Shown here: in pieces, positions 37,519 to 46,743 of the stretch | Position numbering within the stretch: position 1 is the stretch's first letter | Layout: each line of letters opens with the position of its first letter | NCBI GenBank assembly: GCA_039182735.1 | Contig: JBCDCB010000017.1 | Coordinates: 1 to 56,729, forward strand | Length of the DNA stretch: 56,729 nucleotides | From: JBCDCB01 sp039182735 | Lineage (GTDB): Bacteria > Planctomycetota > Phycisphaerae > Phycisphaerales > UBA1924 | Direction: 5' to 3' | Made by a program: the position numbers and the translations under genes | The notes under the pieces: model-generated | Seen by the model: the letters and a program-made list of their open reading frames with translations, nothing else | Databases searched by the model: none | What the model was told of the DNA's origin: nothing

Positions 37519-37640
37519 GGGGTGCTCCTTCGAGGGCGTTGGCACGTATCTTTCATACCTGCACCCGACGGAAAGGGTGAGCCCGCGCGTCCCCGAACGC
37601 GAGAAATGCGCGTTTCAGGCATCGAGAGGAGCACGCACGC

Positions 37641-38627
37641 ATGGCGACCGACGTCCAGGCGATCGGCGAACTCGTCCAGCAGCACAGCCCAACGGTCAAC
37701 CGCATCGTCGATGCGGTCGAACGCGTCGTCGTCGGGCAACGCCAGATGGTCGAGGGCCTCATCATCGGCATCCTCACCAACGGGCACGTCCTCCTCGAAG
37801 GCGTCCCGGGGCTCGCCAAGACACTCACCGTCAGCACCCTCGCCAAAACACTGCACGGCGAGTTCAAACGCATCCAGTTCACGCCCGACCTCCTGCCCGC
37901 CGACCTCATCGGCACGCTCATCTACAACCCCGGCAAGGGCGAGTTCTTCCCCAAGAAGGGCCCCATCTTCGCCAACATCGTCCTCGCCGACGAGATCAAC
38001 CGCGCCCCCGCCAAGGTGCAGTCGGCGCTGCTCGAGTGCATGCAGGAGCGCCAGGTCACGATCGGCGACGAGACCTACTACCTCGACGACCCGTTCCTCG
38101 TCCTCGCGACCCAGAACCCGATCGAGCAAGAGGGCACCTACCCGCTCCCCGAAGCGCAGGTCGATCGCTTCATGCTCAAGCTGCAGGTCGGGTATCCGAG
38201 CAAGGCCGAAGAGCGGAAGATCCTCGATCGCATGGCCATCGGGACCAGCAGGCCTGAGATCCACGCGGTCGCGACGCTGGACGACGTGCGAGCCGCACGG
38301 GACGCGGTCGCCGAGATCTACATCGACGAGAAGGTGCGCGAGTACATCGTGGACATCGTGCACGCGACGCGCGAAGGCGGGCACGGGCTCGACATCGAGC
38401 GGCTGATCGACTTCGGCGCGTCGCCGCGCGCGACCATCGCGCTCACGCACGCGAGCAAGGCCCGCGCGTTCCTCGACGGTCGCGGCTACGTGACGCCGCA
38501 GGACGTCAAGGGCGTCGCGCCGGACGTGCTCCGTCACCGCGTGCTCGCGTCGTACGAGGCGGAGGCGGAGGGCAAGACCAGCGACGACATCGTGCAGACG
38601 GTCCTCGACCACGTCCCGGTGCCGTAA
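37641..38627 (+). CDS. moxR: MoxR-family AAA+ ATPase
   Basis: AAA+ ATPase of the MoxR family, 328 residues, first gene of a Bat-type operon. Walker A GVPGLAKT (54-61), Walker B with IVLADEINRAPAKVQSALLECMQERQVTIG, sensor region VLATQNPIEQEGTYPLPEAQVDRFMLKL, and the C-terminal lid. MoxR ATPases act as chaperones that load or remodel von Willebrand A-domain partners, here very likely the DUF58 and BatA/BatB products. GAGGAG precedes the ATG. The next gene follows 13 bases downstream. Confidence 0.95.
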   Translation: MATDVQAIGELVQQHSPTVNRIVDAVERVVVGQRQMVEGLIIGILTNGHVLLEGVPGLAKTLTVSTLAKTLHGEFKRIQFTPDLLPADLIGTLIYNPGKGEFFPKKGPIFANIVLADEINRAPAKVQSALLECMQERQVTIGDETYYLDDPFLVLATQNPIEQEGTYPLPEAQVDRFMLKLQVGYPSKAEERKILDRMAIGTSRPEIHAVATLDDVRAARDAVAEIYIDEKVREYIVDIVHATREGGHGLDIERLIDFGASPRATIALTHASKARAFLDGRGYVTPQDVKGVAPDVLRHRVLASYEAEAEGKTSDDIVQTVLDHVPVP

Positions 38628-38640
38628 GCGGAGCCGACCG

Positions 38641-39558
38641 ATGCTCGACCATGAACTGCTCCGCAAGGTGCGTGAGATCGAGATCGCGACGCGGCGGCGC
38701 GTCGATGAAGCCTTCGCGGGCGAGTATTCCTCCGCCTTCAAGGGCCGCGGCATGGAGTTCGACGAGGTCCGCGAGTACATGCCGGGCGACGACGTTCGCT
38801 CCATCGACTGGAACGTCACCGCGCGCGCCGGCACGCCCTACATCAAACGATTCGTCGAGGAACGCGAGCTCACCGTGCTGCTCGTCGTAGACCTGAGCGC
38901 CTCGGGAATCTTCGGGTCCGGCGAACGCAGCAAGAACGAGATGGCCGCGGAGCTCTGCGCCGTGCTCGCCTTCGCGGCGCGCCGGAACAACGACAAGGTC
39001 GGGCTGATCATCTACACGGACGAGGTCGAGCACTACGTCCCCCCGCGCAAGGGACGGAACCACGTGCTGCGCATCATCCGCGACGTGCTCCAGTTCGAGC
39101 CGGGCGGTCGCCATACGTCCGCGAACGCCGCGCTCCGCCACGTCCGCGGCGTGCAGCGCAAGTCGAGCGTGATCTTTCTTATCTCCGACTTCCTCGAACC
39201 CGGGCTCATGGACGCCCCGCCCGGCGCACCCTCGGAGACCTGGCCCGCCGATGTCGCCCTGCGCCTGCTCTGCAGGCGTCACGACGTCGTGCTCGTGGGC
39301 GTGAACGACCCGCGCGAGCGTGCGCTCCCGAACGCCGGGCTCGTGCGCCTGCGCGACGCGGAAACGGGCACCATGCGCTGGGTCGATACCTCCAGCCGAC
39401 GCGTCCGCCGCCACTACCAGACCCTGGCGCATCGCAGGTCGCGACGATTGCAGGAAGTCACACGCAAGGCCGGCGCGGACCTCGTGGAGTTCGTGCAGGG
39501 CGAGAACTACATCCGCAAGCTGGTGGAGCTCTTCCACCAGCGCGAGCGACGCCGGTAA
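38641..39558 (+). CDS. DUF58-domain protein (VWA-like)
   Basis: A 305-residue cytosolic DUF58 protein. The conserved block GRGMEFDEVREYMPGDDVRSIDWNVTAR lies in the first third, with YIKRFVEERELTVLLVVDLSASG directly after. The latter carries a DLSAS metal-ion-dependent adhesion-site-like motif, which places the domain next to von Willebrand A folds. It is encoded between moxR and the membrane VWA genes, as in Bat operons of many bacteria. Its probable role is as a partner of the MoxR ATPase in assembling the membrane complex. No membrane segment is present. Confidence 0.94.
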   Translation: MLDHELLRKVREIEIATRRRVDEAFAGEYSSAFKGRGMEFDEVREYMPGDDVRSIDWNVTARAGTPYIKRFVEERELTVLLVVDLSASGIFGSGERSKNEMAAELCAVLAFAARRNNDKVGLIIYTDEVEHYVPPRKGRNHVLRIIRDVLQFEPGGRHTSANAALRHVRGVQRKSSVIFLISDFLEPGLMDAPPGAPSETWPADVALRLLCRRHDVVLVGVNDPRERALPNAGLVRLRDAETGTMRWVDTSSRRVRRHYQTLAHRRSRRLQEVTRKAGADLVEFVQGENYIRKLVELFHQRERRR

Positions 39559-39567
39559 GGGATCAAC

Positions 39568-40650
39568 GTGTACGTGCGACGCTTCCTTCGCATCATGATC
39601 GCAACGCTCTCGGCGTTCGTCGCCGCAGGAGACGCGCGCGCACAGGATGGACCCGCGCCGGAAGACCTCGTCACGACCTGGACGGGCGGAGACGATCGGC
39701 TCAGCGTGCGCGCGAAGATCACGCCGATGCGCGCCCCGATCACCGAGACCTTCACGCTCACCCTCGAACTCACCATCACCGCCGACGGCGTGCGCGTCTC
39801 GCCGCCCGATCTCAATGCCAGCCTGCCAACCGGCTGGAACGCGCGCGAGCTCGAGGTCGGCACCACCCTCGGCGGGATCTGGCGCTACGAGCTCGAGCCC
39901 TTCCTCCCGGGTGTCGCCGAGATCGCCGGCATCGAGATCGACGCCGTGGTCAACGGCAACGAATCCGAGATCGCGATGCTCACCAGCCCGCTCCGCGTCG
40001 AGGTCACCAGCGTCCTGGGCGACGAGGCCAACGCCTTCGCCGATCCCGCGGCGATCAAGGGCGTGCGCGATCCGCGCTTCGCGCTCACCGCCGAGCAGTG
40101 GCAGTGGGCATTGTTGCTTTCTGCGCTCTTCGTCGCGTGCGTGTGGGCGCTTGTTCTTCGGCTGCGCGGGCCGCGCCGGACGAAACGCATCGTCGCGCCG
40201 GCGCACGCGCTCGCGCTCGCGCGGCTCGACGCGCTGCTGGCTGAGAAGCTGCACGAGCGCGCGAACCGCACGTTCCTCAAGCAGTACGTCTCCGAGCTCT
40301 CCGACGTGCTGCGCTGGTACATCGAAGCGCGGTTCGACATCCACGCGCCCGAGCAGACAACGCCCGAGTTCCTCGAGGCGTGCCGATCGCGCGTCGAGTT
40401 CAACGAGGACGACGTCACCACGCTCGAGCGTTTCATGCGCCAGTGCGACGAGGTAAAGTTCGCGCGGGCCGACTCGACGCTCGCCGAGCGCCTCCGCGGC
40501 GCCGAGACCGTACGCGACTTCATCGACCGCACGCGGCGCTCGGACCTCGTCGTGGACGTGAAGAAGTCCGACGCCAAACGCCTCGGCGTGCGCACGCGCG
40601 TGCTCGTCGAACGTCCCGAACTACCCAGCGCCGGGAGGATCGCCGCGTGA
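39568..40650 (+). CDS. BatD-like/DUF4381-like membrane protein
   Basis: A 360-residue protein with a signal peptide (ending DARAQ) and a beta-rich extracytoplasmic part (about 28-175, with LSVRAKITPMRAPITETFTLTLELTI). One transmembrane segment follows (about 181-200) and then a cytosolic helical domain with NRTFLKQYVSELSDVLRWYIEARFDIHAPEQTTPEFLE. This layout is like the DUF4381 proteins of Bat operons, and the outer domain resembles the BatD one. The operon also encodes a longer BatD, so there are two such proteins. The start is a GTG 9 bases after the DUF58 stop. The batA GTG overlaps its stop codon. Confidence 0.82.
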   Translation: MYVRRFLRIMIATLSAFVAAGDARAQDGPAPEDLVTTWTGGDDRLSVRAKITPMRAPITETFTLTLELTITADGVRVSPPDLNASLPTGWNARELEVGTTLGGIWRYELEPFLPGVAEIAGIEIDAVVNGNESEIAMLTSPLRVEVTSVLGDEANAFADPAAIKGVRDPRFALTAEQWQWALLLSALFVACVWALVLRLRGPRRTKRIVAPAHALALARLDALLAEKLHERANRTFLKQYVSELSDVLRWYIEARFDIHAPEQTTPEFLEACRSRVEFNEDDVTTLERFMRQCDEVKFARADSTLAERLRGAETVRDFIDRTRRSDLVVDVKKSDAKRLGVRTRVLVERPELPSAGRIAA

Positions 40651-41711
40651 TCTGGCGCTTCGAGAGCCCGGAACTGCTCGCGCTGCTCGCGGTTGTGCCG
40701 CTGCTGGTGTGGGCGATGTCGCGTCCCGGTCGGCGTGGGCACATGATCTTCTCCAGCGCCGGGCTGATCGAGCCGGTGCCCCGCTCAATCCGTCAGCGCT
40801 TGCTGTGGCTGCCCGACGCGCTGCGTGTGCTCGGGCTGATCGCGCTCATCGTCGCGCTCGCGCGCCCACAGACCGGTCAGGGCGAGGTCCGCACAACCAC
40901 CGACGGCGTCGCCATGATGCTCGTCGTCGATCGGTCGTGGTCGATGTCCGAAGTCATGATCGACGACGGGCGCGAGAAGACGCGCATCGCTACCGTCAAA
41001 CGGGTGCTCCGCGAGTTCCTGCTGGGCAACGACCGCGGGCTGGACGGGCGGATGAACGACATGGTCGGGCTTGTCTCCTTCGCCGGGCTCGCCGAGACCA
41101 TGGCGCCGGTCTCGCAGAACCACGACACGCTCGCCGACCTGATCGACACGATCGAGCTCGCCAGCCCGAGCGCCTATGACGCCGGCACGGCGATCGGTGA
41201 GGGGCTCGCGCTCGCCGCGGCCCGCCTCCAGCGCGCCGAAGAATCGCTGCTCGAAGCCAACGCCGGCATCGAAGATCCAGAGTTTGAGATCAAGAGCAAG
41301 GTCATCGTGCTGCTCACCGATGGCGAAGAGAACAGCGGGCAGATCCGCGCGAACCAAGCCGCGCAACTCGCCGCAGATTGGGGCATCCGCGTCTATGCGA
41401 TCGGCATTGGCGGCGGACAGGTGCTCCGCACAACTTCGCTGGGCCAGCGTCTCGTCACACCACGCTTCGGGTTCAACGAGACGCAGCTCCAGCGCATCGC
41501 GAAGGGCACCGACGGGCTCTACCGCGCCGTCGGCGACGGTCGCGCGCTCGAACAGGTCTACGAAGAGATCGACCGCCTCGAAACCACCAGCGTCGAAACC
41601 ATCGAGTACACCAACTACGACGAGGTTTTCTTCTGGCCCGCGCTGAGCGGAGCGCTCGCGCTCGCGCTCGCGCAGCTTCTCGGCGCGACATGGCTGCGGG
41701 GGACCACCTGA
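40647..41711 (+). CDS. batA: BatA-like von Willebrand A membrane protein
   Basis: A 354-residue membrane VWA protein. An N-terminal Aerotolerance/BatA region with hydrophobic helices (about 9-24 and 58-72) comes first. The VWA domain follows, with a metal-ion site DRSWSMS (D95, S97, S99), IVLLTDGEENSGQ and GIRVYAIGIGGG. A C-terminal hydrophobic helix (FWPALSGALALALAQLLGA) anchors it. The GTG start overlaps the preceding stop (GTGA), and a GGGAGG ribosome site lies 8 bases upstream. In Bacteroides this protein family is tied to oxygen tolerance; the molecular job is still poorly known. Confidence 0.92.
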   Translation: MIWRFESPELLALLAVVPLLVWAMSRPGRRGHMIFSSAGLIEPVPRSIRQRLLWLPDALRVLGLIALIVALARPQTGQGEVRTTTDGVAMMLVVDRSWSMSEVMIDDGREKTRIATVKRVLREFLLGNDRGLDGRMNDMVGLVSFAGLAETMAPVSQNHDTLADLIDTIELASPSAYDAGTAIGEGLALAAARLQRAEESLLEANAGIEDPEFEIKSKVIVLLTDGEENSGQIRANQAAQLAADWGIRVYAIGIGGGQVLRTTSLGQRLVTPRFGFNETQLQRIAKGTDGLYRAVGDGRALEQVYEEIDRLETTSVETIEYTNYDEVFFWPALSGALALALAQLLGATWLRGTT

Positions 41712-42727
41712 TGCAGTTCGCGCAGGAGCACTACCTCTGGTCGATCTGGATCTCCCTCGGGCTCGGGCTCTCGTTCGTGCTCGCGGTCTGGCGCCGGCGT
41801 GCGCTCGCCCGTCGATTCCTCGGCACAACACTCCTCCCGCGCCTCGACCGCGGCGCGGGCGCGGGGAGGCTCGTGCTCCGTGCGCTGCTCGGCGCCGCCG
41901 GCCTCGCGCTCGTCGGCGTCGGGCTCGCGCGCCCGCAGTGGGGGGAGGTCGAGCGAAACACCTCGCTCAAGGGTCGCGACGTCGTCTTCCTCATCGATGT
42001 CTCGCGCAGCATGCTCGCGGAAGACCTCAAGCCCAACCGCCTCGAACGCGCCAAGCTCTGGGTGAACGACACGCTCGATGTGGTCCGCGGCGACCGCGTG
42101 GGCCTCGTTGCCTTCGCCGGCACCGCCGTCGTCAAGGCCCCGCTCACGCACGACATGGGGTTCGTGCGATTCCAACTCGATCGTCTCTCGCCGAGCAGCG
42201 TCAACCTCGGCGGCTCGCTTGTCGGGGACGCTGTGCGCGTCGCGATCGAACGGCTCTTCGACGGCGACGAGGCCCGCTTCCGCGACATCGTCCTCATCAC
42301 CGATGGAGAAGACCACGGTTCCTTCCCCATCGAAGCCGCCGCCGCGGCGCGCGAAGCCGGCGTGCGCCTCATCATCGTCGGCATCGGTGACGAGAACATG
42401 GGCACGCCCATCGCCATATCCGACCGACGCGGGCGGCAGCAGTTCCTCGAGCACGAGGGCGAGCGCGTTCTCAGCAAGCTCGACGGCGAGACCCTTCGCG
42501 CCATGGCGCTCGCCTCCGACGAGGGCGCCTACTTCAACGTTTCCACCGGGACCATCGAGCTCGACAAGGTCTACACGCAACTCATCGCGCAGGCCGAGCA
42601 GCGCGAGACCGAATCGCTCGAGCGCGTCCGACTCGAAGATCGGTTCCAGTGGTTCCTCGGTGCCGGCATCCTGCTCTTGCTCATCGAGTCTCTGATCGGT
42701 GATGGGCGGCGGAGGGCGCGCGCATGA
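41711..42727 (+). CDS. batB: BatB-like von Willebrand A membrane protein
   Basis: A second membrane VWA protein, 338 residues, paralogous to the product of the gene before it. Two N-terminal helices (about 12-26, 57-72) precede the VWA domain with DVSRSM (D96, S98, S100), GLVAFAGTAVVKAPLTHD and VLITDGEDHG. A hydrophobic C-terminal helix (FLGAGILLLLIESLI) follows. The ATG shares one base with the preceding stop (TGATG), so translation is coupled. BatA and BatB probably form a membrane pair whose VWA domains face the periplasm or cytosol depending on topology; this is not settled by sequence. Confidence 0.92.
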   Translation: MQFAQEHYLWSIWISLGLGLSFVLAVWRRRALARRFLGTTLLPRLDRGAGAGRLVLRALLGAAGLALVGVGLARPQWGEVERNTSLKGRDVVFLIDVSRSMLAEDLKPNRLERAKLWVNDTLDVVRGDRVGLVAFAGTAVVKAPLTHDMGFVRFQLDRLSPSSVNLGGSLVGDAVRVAIERLFDGDEARFRDIVLITDGEDHGSFPIEAAAAAREAGVRLIIVGIGDENMGTPIAISDRRGRQQFLEHEGERVLSKLDGETLRAMALASDEGAYFNVSTGTIELDKVYTQLIAQAEQRETESLERVRLEDRFQWFLGAGILLLLIESLIGDGRRRARA

Positions 42728-43947
42728 AACGAGCCATTATCACGATGCTGGTGCTCTCGGCCTTCGCCTCGATCGCAGCAGCGCAGGACGCCGACCCACG
42801 CTCGCTTGTCATCGATGGCAACGAGTCGTTCCGCGGCGAGGCCTTCGAACGTGCGCTCGAGCGCTATGAGGCGGCGCTCGAAGCGGACCCGAACGACCTC
42901 GTCGCTGAGTTCAACCGCGGCTGCGCGCTCTACGAACTGGGCAGGCTCGACGAAGCCGCGGAGGCCTTCCGCAAGGTCTACGCCGCCGCCAAAGACGACC
43001 GCCTCGAGGCGCAGGCGTCGTACAACCTCGGGCGCAGCGAGCTCGACGCCGCGCAGCGCATGCTGGAACAGCGCTTGGGTTCTGGCGTGCCGGAACTCGA
43101 TGAGGAGGGACGCCCCGTCGATCTGGTCGAGATCATCGACGACATCGACCGCGCCTATAACGGCGCTGCGAGGCAGTTCCGTCAGGCGCTGCGTCACAAC
43201 CCGAGCGACGCCGAGGCCGGGCGGAACCTGGAGATCACGCGCCACCGCCAGGCGATGCTCCGCGAACTGCGCGAGCAGGTCGAGCAAGCGCGGCAAGCCA
43301 TGCAGGAGCTCGCGCAGCAGGCCGAGGATATCGCCGCCGAGCAGGAAGACGCCGCCAACGACACGCAGGACCAGATGGACTCGGGCGATTCGCCCGCCAA
43401 CGCCGGCCAGCAGCAGTCGCAGGTTTCCGACATGACCGACGGGCTCAGCGAGCAGATGGAACAGCTGGAGCAGCAGGGCGTCCGCTCACCGAACCTCGAA
43501 CAGGCCAGGCAATCCGTCGAGCGCGCCAGAGACCAGCAGCGCGCCGCGGAAGACGCCATCGAGCAGAACGAAATCGAGCAGGCCGAGCAGCTGCAACGAG
43601 ACGCGTCGGAATCGCTCCGCGAAGCGGCGCAGGAACTCCGCGGCGACCCGCAGCAACAGCAACAGCAAGAGGGCGATCAGCAGGCGCAACAGTCTTCCGG
43701 CGATCAGGAGCAACGCGACCAACAGGGCTCCAGCGACGAGCAGCAGCAGGAGACCGGCGAGCAGCCCGGGCAGCAGCAGGAAGGCGAGGGCCAAAGCGGG
43801 TCCGGGCAGCCCAGCGAGCAGGAGACCGACGGCGAACCGGATAGTGTGGCAGACATGATCATAGATCGATCTGAGAACCGGGCCGAGCAGCGGGACCGCG
43901 CCCAGCGCCGCGCGATCCCCCCCGCGGCGGGAGGCAAGGACTGGTGA
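42724..43947 (+). CDS. batC: BatC-like TPR protein with glutamine-rich tail
   Basis: A 407-residue secreted or periplasmic protein: signal peptide (MKRAIITMLVLSAFASIAAAQ), TPR repeats (about 28-105 and again near 130-160), then long charged helices. A Gln/Glu/Ser-rich low-complexity tail (about 290-390) is coded by CAG/CAA runs between about 43640 and 43830. The tail is presumably disordered. The ATG overlaps the preceding stop (ATGA). TPR proteins at this place in Bat operons are taken to be scaffolds for the BatA/BatB pair. The tail length is likely to vary between relatives. Confidence 0.88.
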   Translation: MKRAIITMLVLSAFASIAAAQDADPRSLVIDGNESFRGEAFERALERYEAALEADPNDLVAEFNRGCALYELGRLDEAAEAFRKVYAAAKDDRLEAQASYNLGRSELDAAQRMLEQRLGSGVPELDEEGRPVDLVEIIDDIDRAYNGAARQFRQALRHNPSDAEAGRNLEITRHRQAMLRELREQVEQARQAMQELAQQAEDIAAEQEDAANDTQDQMDSGDSPANAGQQQSQVSDMTDGLSEQMEQLEQQGVRSPNLEQARQSVERARDQQRAAEDAIEQNEIEQAEQLQRDASESLREAAQELRGDPQQQQQQEGDQQAQQSSGDQEQRDQQGSSDEQQQETGEQPGQQQEGEGQSGSGQPSEQETDGEPDSVADMIIDRSENRAEQRDRAQRRAIPPAAGGKDW

Positions 43948-45797
43948 TCGCGCTCCCGCGCCCATGCCGCCTGCTGCTCGCGATGCTCCTCGTGTGCTTG
44001 CTGGCTCAGTGCGCCCGCGCGCAGCAGATCGCGGTCGATGCGCGCACGACCGGCGAGAACGCCGTCGTCGGCAAGCCCTATCCGATCCAGATCCAGATCA
44101 ACGGCGCGCGATCGCCCGATCAGCCAACCATGCCCGAGGTCGAAGGTGCCGAGGTCTTCTTTCGCGGCGGATCGCCCGCGACCAACCTGCGCACCTCGAT
44201 CGTCAACGGCGTGGTCCGACAGACCGGGTTCGACGGCTACATCTTCAACTACGACCTCGTGCCCACCCGTGCGGGCCCCATCGACGTGCCCCCCTTCACC
44301 GTGCGCGTGAACGGGCGGACGTATCGAACCGAGACGTTGCGCATCCGCACGATCGAAGCGGGTGAGGATCCCGACGTCACCGTATTTCTTGATGTGGACA
44401 ACCCCGAGCCCTACCTCGGCGAGCCCGTGCGCGTCACCGTGTCGATCGCGCTCGAGCGTTCGGCCCGCGACGCCGAGATCAACATCCCGGGCGTGCGCGA
44501 GGCGTTCGAGATGGAATCGGCACCGCTCTCGCGCCCGCCGCTCTCGGGCGATCCACGCATCCAGATGCTCGGAGATCAGGTGACGTTCCTGCTCGAGCAG
44601 CGCGAGATCGACGGTGAAGTGCAGGACGTCTTCTCCGGCTCGGTCATCCTCATTCCGCGACAGCACGGCGAGATCATCATCGGTCCCGCCGTCGCGACGG
44701 CTGAGATCGTGCTGCGACCAGGCCGCTCGCTCTTCGATTCCGGGCAGGTCCGAGATGCCGTCGCCGCCTCCGACCCGATCACGCTGCGCGTGCGCCCGCT
44801 CCCGACGACCGGCGTGCCCAGCGACTTCACCGGGCTCGTCGGCGCGTACAGCGTGCGCAGCCGCATCGATCGCTCCGAGGTCAACGTGGGCGACCCGATC
44901 GAGATGCGCGTCGAGGTCTTCGGCGCGCGCCCGCACACGATCCCGGCCCCGGATCTCGAGCGCGACCCGGCCTTCGCAGACGGGTTCCGCGTGACGCTCG
45001 ACGAGAGCGCATCGGTCGTCGAACGCGATCGCGCGCGGTTCATCTACCGCATCCGCCCGACGCGGGACGACCTCTCCGCGGTGCCGGGCGTGCGCGTGCC
45101 GTACTTCGATACGTCCACCGGCTCCTACGAAGTCGCGCGTTCGCCCGAAATCTTTCTGCGCGTGCGCGAGACGAAGGTGGTGACGGCCGACGACGCGGTC
45201 CGCGCCACGCCGAGCGAACCGGAGCAGACCATCGTCCCCGAGTTCGAGGGCTACGCGGGCGAGATCTCGACCGGGATCAACCACAACTACGTCGATCCGG
45301 ACGCGGTACTTCGCGACGAACGCTTTTCGCTGTTCAGCGCGGCGCTCTCACCCGTGGTGCTCGCGGCGGGCGTGCTGCCCCCGATCGCGTACGCGGGGAC
45401 GCTCGCCTTCGTCGGGGTTCGCCGCCGGCTCGCGCAGCGCGACGAGCGGATCCCGAAGCGCAGGCGCGCGATGTCGCACGCGCGCCGACGCGTGAAGCGC
45501 GCGTCCAAGGGCCCGCGTGAGCAGGTGCCCGATGCGGTGTCGCAGGGCGTGACGGCGTACTTCGCCGCCTTCGCCGAACGACCTCCCTCGGGCATGACGA
45601 GCGCCGACTGTGCGCGCATCGTGCGCGAGCAGCGCGGGGCCGCCGCGAACAAGCTCGCGAGCGAACTCGAGGAACTTCTCGGCGCGTGCGACGCCGCGCG
45701 CTACGGCGGCGTCTCGCCGGAACAGATCGAAGCGCTTCCCGCGCGCGCGCTGGCGACGCTCTCCAAAGCCGACAGCGTGCTGAAGGGCGGTGCCTGA
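43944..45797 (+). CDS. batD: BatD-like protein
   Basis: A 617-residue BatD protein with a signal peptide (MIALPRPCRLLLAMLLVCLLAQCARAQ) and three or more immunoglobulin-like beta domains. The typical opening is AVVGKPYPIQIQINGA with FDGYIFNYDLVPTRAGPIDVPPFTVRVNG. A membrane helix follows at about 465-495, then a basic cytosolic tail with helices. A GTG start overlaps the batC stop (GTGA). Probably a large periplasmic element of the Bat complex. It is the second beta-sandwich protein in the operon after the shorter one at 39568. Confidence 0.92.
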   Translation: MIALPRPCRLLLAMLLVCLLAQCARAQQIAVDARTTGENAVVGKPYPIQIQINGARSPDQPTMPEVEGAEVFFRGGSPATNLRTSIVNGVVRQTGFDGYIFNYDLVPTRAGPIDVPPFTVRVNGRTYRTETLRIRTIEAGEDPDVTVFLDVDNPEPYLGEPVRVTVSIALERSARDAEINIPGVREAFEMESAPLSRPPLSGDPRIQMLGDQVTFLLEQREIDGEVQDVFSGSVILIPRQHGEIIIGPAVATAEIVLRPGRSLFDSGQVRDAVAASDPITLRVRPLPTTGVPSDFTGLVGAYSVRSRIDRSEVNVGDPIEMRVEVFGARPHTIPAPDLERDPAFADGFRVTLDESASVVERDRARFIYRIRPTRDDLSAVPGVRVPYFDTSTGSYEVARSPEIFLRVRETKVVTADDAVRATPSEPEQTIVPEFEGYAGEISTGINHNYVDPDAVLRDERFSLFSAALSPVVLAAGVLPPIAYAGTLAFVGVRRRLAQRDERIPKRRRAMSHARRRVKRASKGPREQVPDAVSQGVTAYFAAFAERPPSGMTSADCARIVREQRGAAANKLASELEELLGACDAARYGGVSPEQIEALPARALATLSKADSVLKGGA

Positions 45798-46621
45798 TGC
45801 TGCGCGTGGTCGCGCTCGTGCTCGTGGTGCTCGTGACGTCGATCGATGCACACGCGATGACGCGCAACGAGGCGCGTGCCGTCCTCGCCGACGCAACGCT
45901 CGCGTTCGAAGACGGGGTGAGCAGGCTTCGGCGTGACCCGGAGGGCGCGGAGGCCCGGCTCCGAGAAGCCGCCGGCCTGTACGAGGCGATCCTCGAACGC
46001 TCCGACTTCCACAGCGCGGGTCTGCACTACAACACCGGCAACGCGTACCTGCTCGTCGGCGACTTGGGGCGTGCCATCGCAGCCTACCGGCGCGCGCAGC
46101 TGCTCGATCCGCGCGACGACAACATCGCGCACAACCTCGAGTGGGCGCGCTCGCGCGTTCCCAACCGGTTCGACACCGGCGTCAGTTCCGGCGGGTTCGG
46201 CGAGTTCATCACCAACTCCGCGTTGTCATGGCACCACGCGATCCCGCCGCGCACGCGCTTCTGGCTTGCGATCGGGCTCTTTGCGTCGGTGTGGATCATC
46301 GCGATCGCGCGCGTTGCGCTGGGCGGGCTGCGCTTCTCCGGCTTCGCGATGGGAACATGCCTCGTGCTGTCCCTGCTTCTCGCCGCTTCGGTGGTCCACG
46401 AATCGCTTCAGCGCGAACGAGTCGTGCGGGGCGTGGTCGTCGCCGAGTCGGTCCCCGGCCGCAAAGGTCCCAGCACGGACGGCTACGGCGAGAGTTTCAC
46501 GCGCCCGCTCACCTCCGGCGTCGAGTTCACGCTCGTCGGGCGCCGCCCCGAGTGGGTCTTCGTCGAGCTGCTCGACGGGCGCGAAACCTGGCTCCCCGCT
46601 ACCGCCGTCGAGTTCATCTAG
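45797..46621 (+). CDS. batE: BatE-like TPR/SH3 membrane protein
   Basis: A 274-residue protein: signal peptide (MLRVVALVLVVLVTSIDAHA), TPR repeats (about 50-115, including HYNTGNAYLLVGDLGRAIAAYRRAQLLDP), two transmembrane helices (about 153-173 and 183-200), and a C-terminal bacterial SH3-like domain (about 205-274, ending WVFVELLDGRETWLPATAVEFI). The ATG shares a base with the batD stop (TGATG). It is the last gene of the eight-gene cluster. A hairpin lies 14 bases after its stop codon. Confidence 0.9.
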   Translation: MLRVVALVLVVLVTSIDAHAMTRNEARAVLADATLAFEDGVSRLRRDPEGAEARLREAAGLYEAILERSDFHSAGLHYNTGNAYLLVGDLGRAIAAYRRAQLLDPRDDNIAHNLEWARSRVPNRFDTGVSSGGFGEFITNSALSWHHAIPPRTRFWLAIGLFASVWIIAIARVALGGLRFSGFAMGTCLVLSLLLAASVVHESLQRERVVRGVVVAESVPGRKGPSTDGYGESFTRPLTSGVEFTLVGRRPEWVFVELLDGRETWLPATAVEFI

Positions 46622-46634
46622 GTTCCATCTCCCC

Positions 46635-46657
46635 CGAACGAAACCGGTTTGCGTTCG
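46635..46657. terminator. Hairpin after the Bat operon
   Basis: CGAACG (46635-46640) pairs with CGTTCG (46652-46657), enclosing AAACCGGTTT, itself a palindrome; one G is bulged. It begins 14 bases after the batE stop. No U run follows, so it may be a Rho-associated 3' end or only a chance structure. Confidence 0.35.
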
Positions 46658-46743
46658 CCAACCTCGATCCCGACCGCGACCGCGATCCGGGCGACCCGTA
46701 CACTGCGAATATCTCGCGAACACGAACCCACGGAGGCCCCGCC

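Noticed and set aside
43640..43830. CAG/CAA repeat tract as a separate repeat element
   Set aside because: It is in frame within batC and codes for the Gln-rich tail; there is no sign of a non-coding repeat or mobile element.
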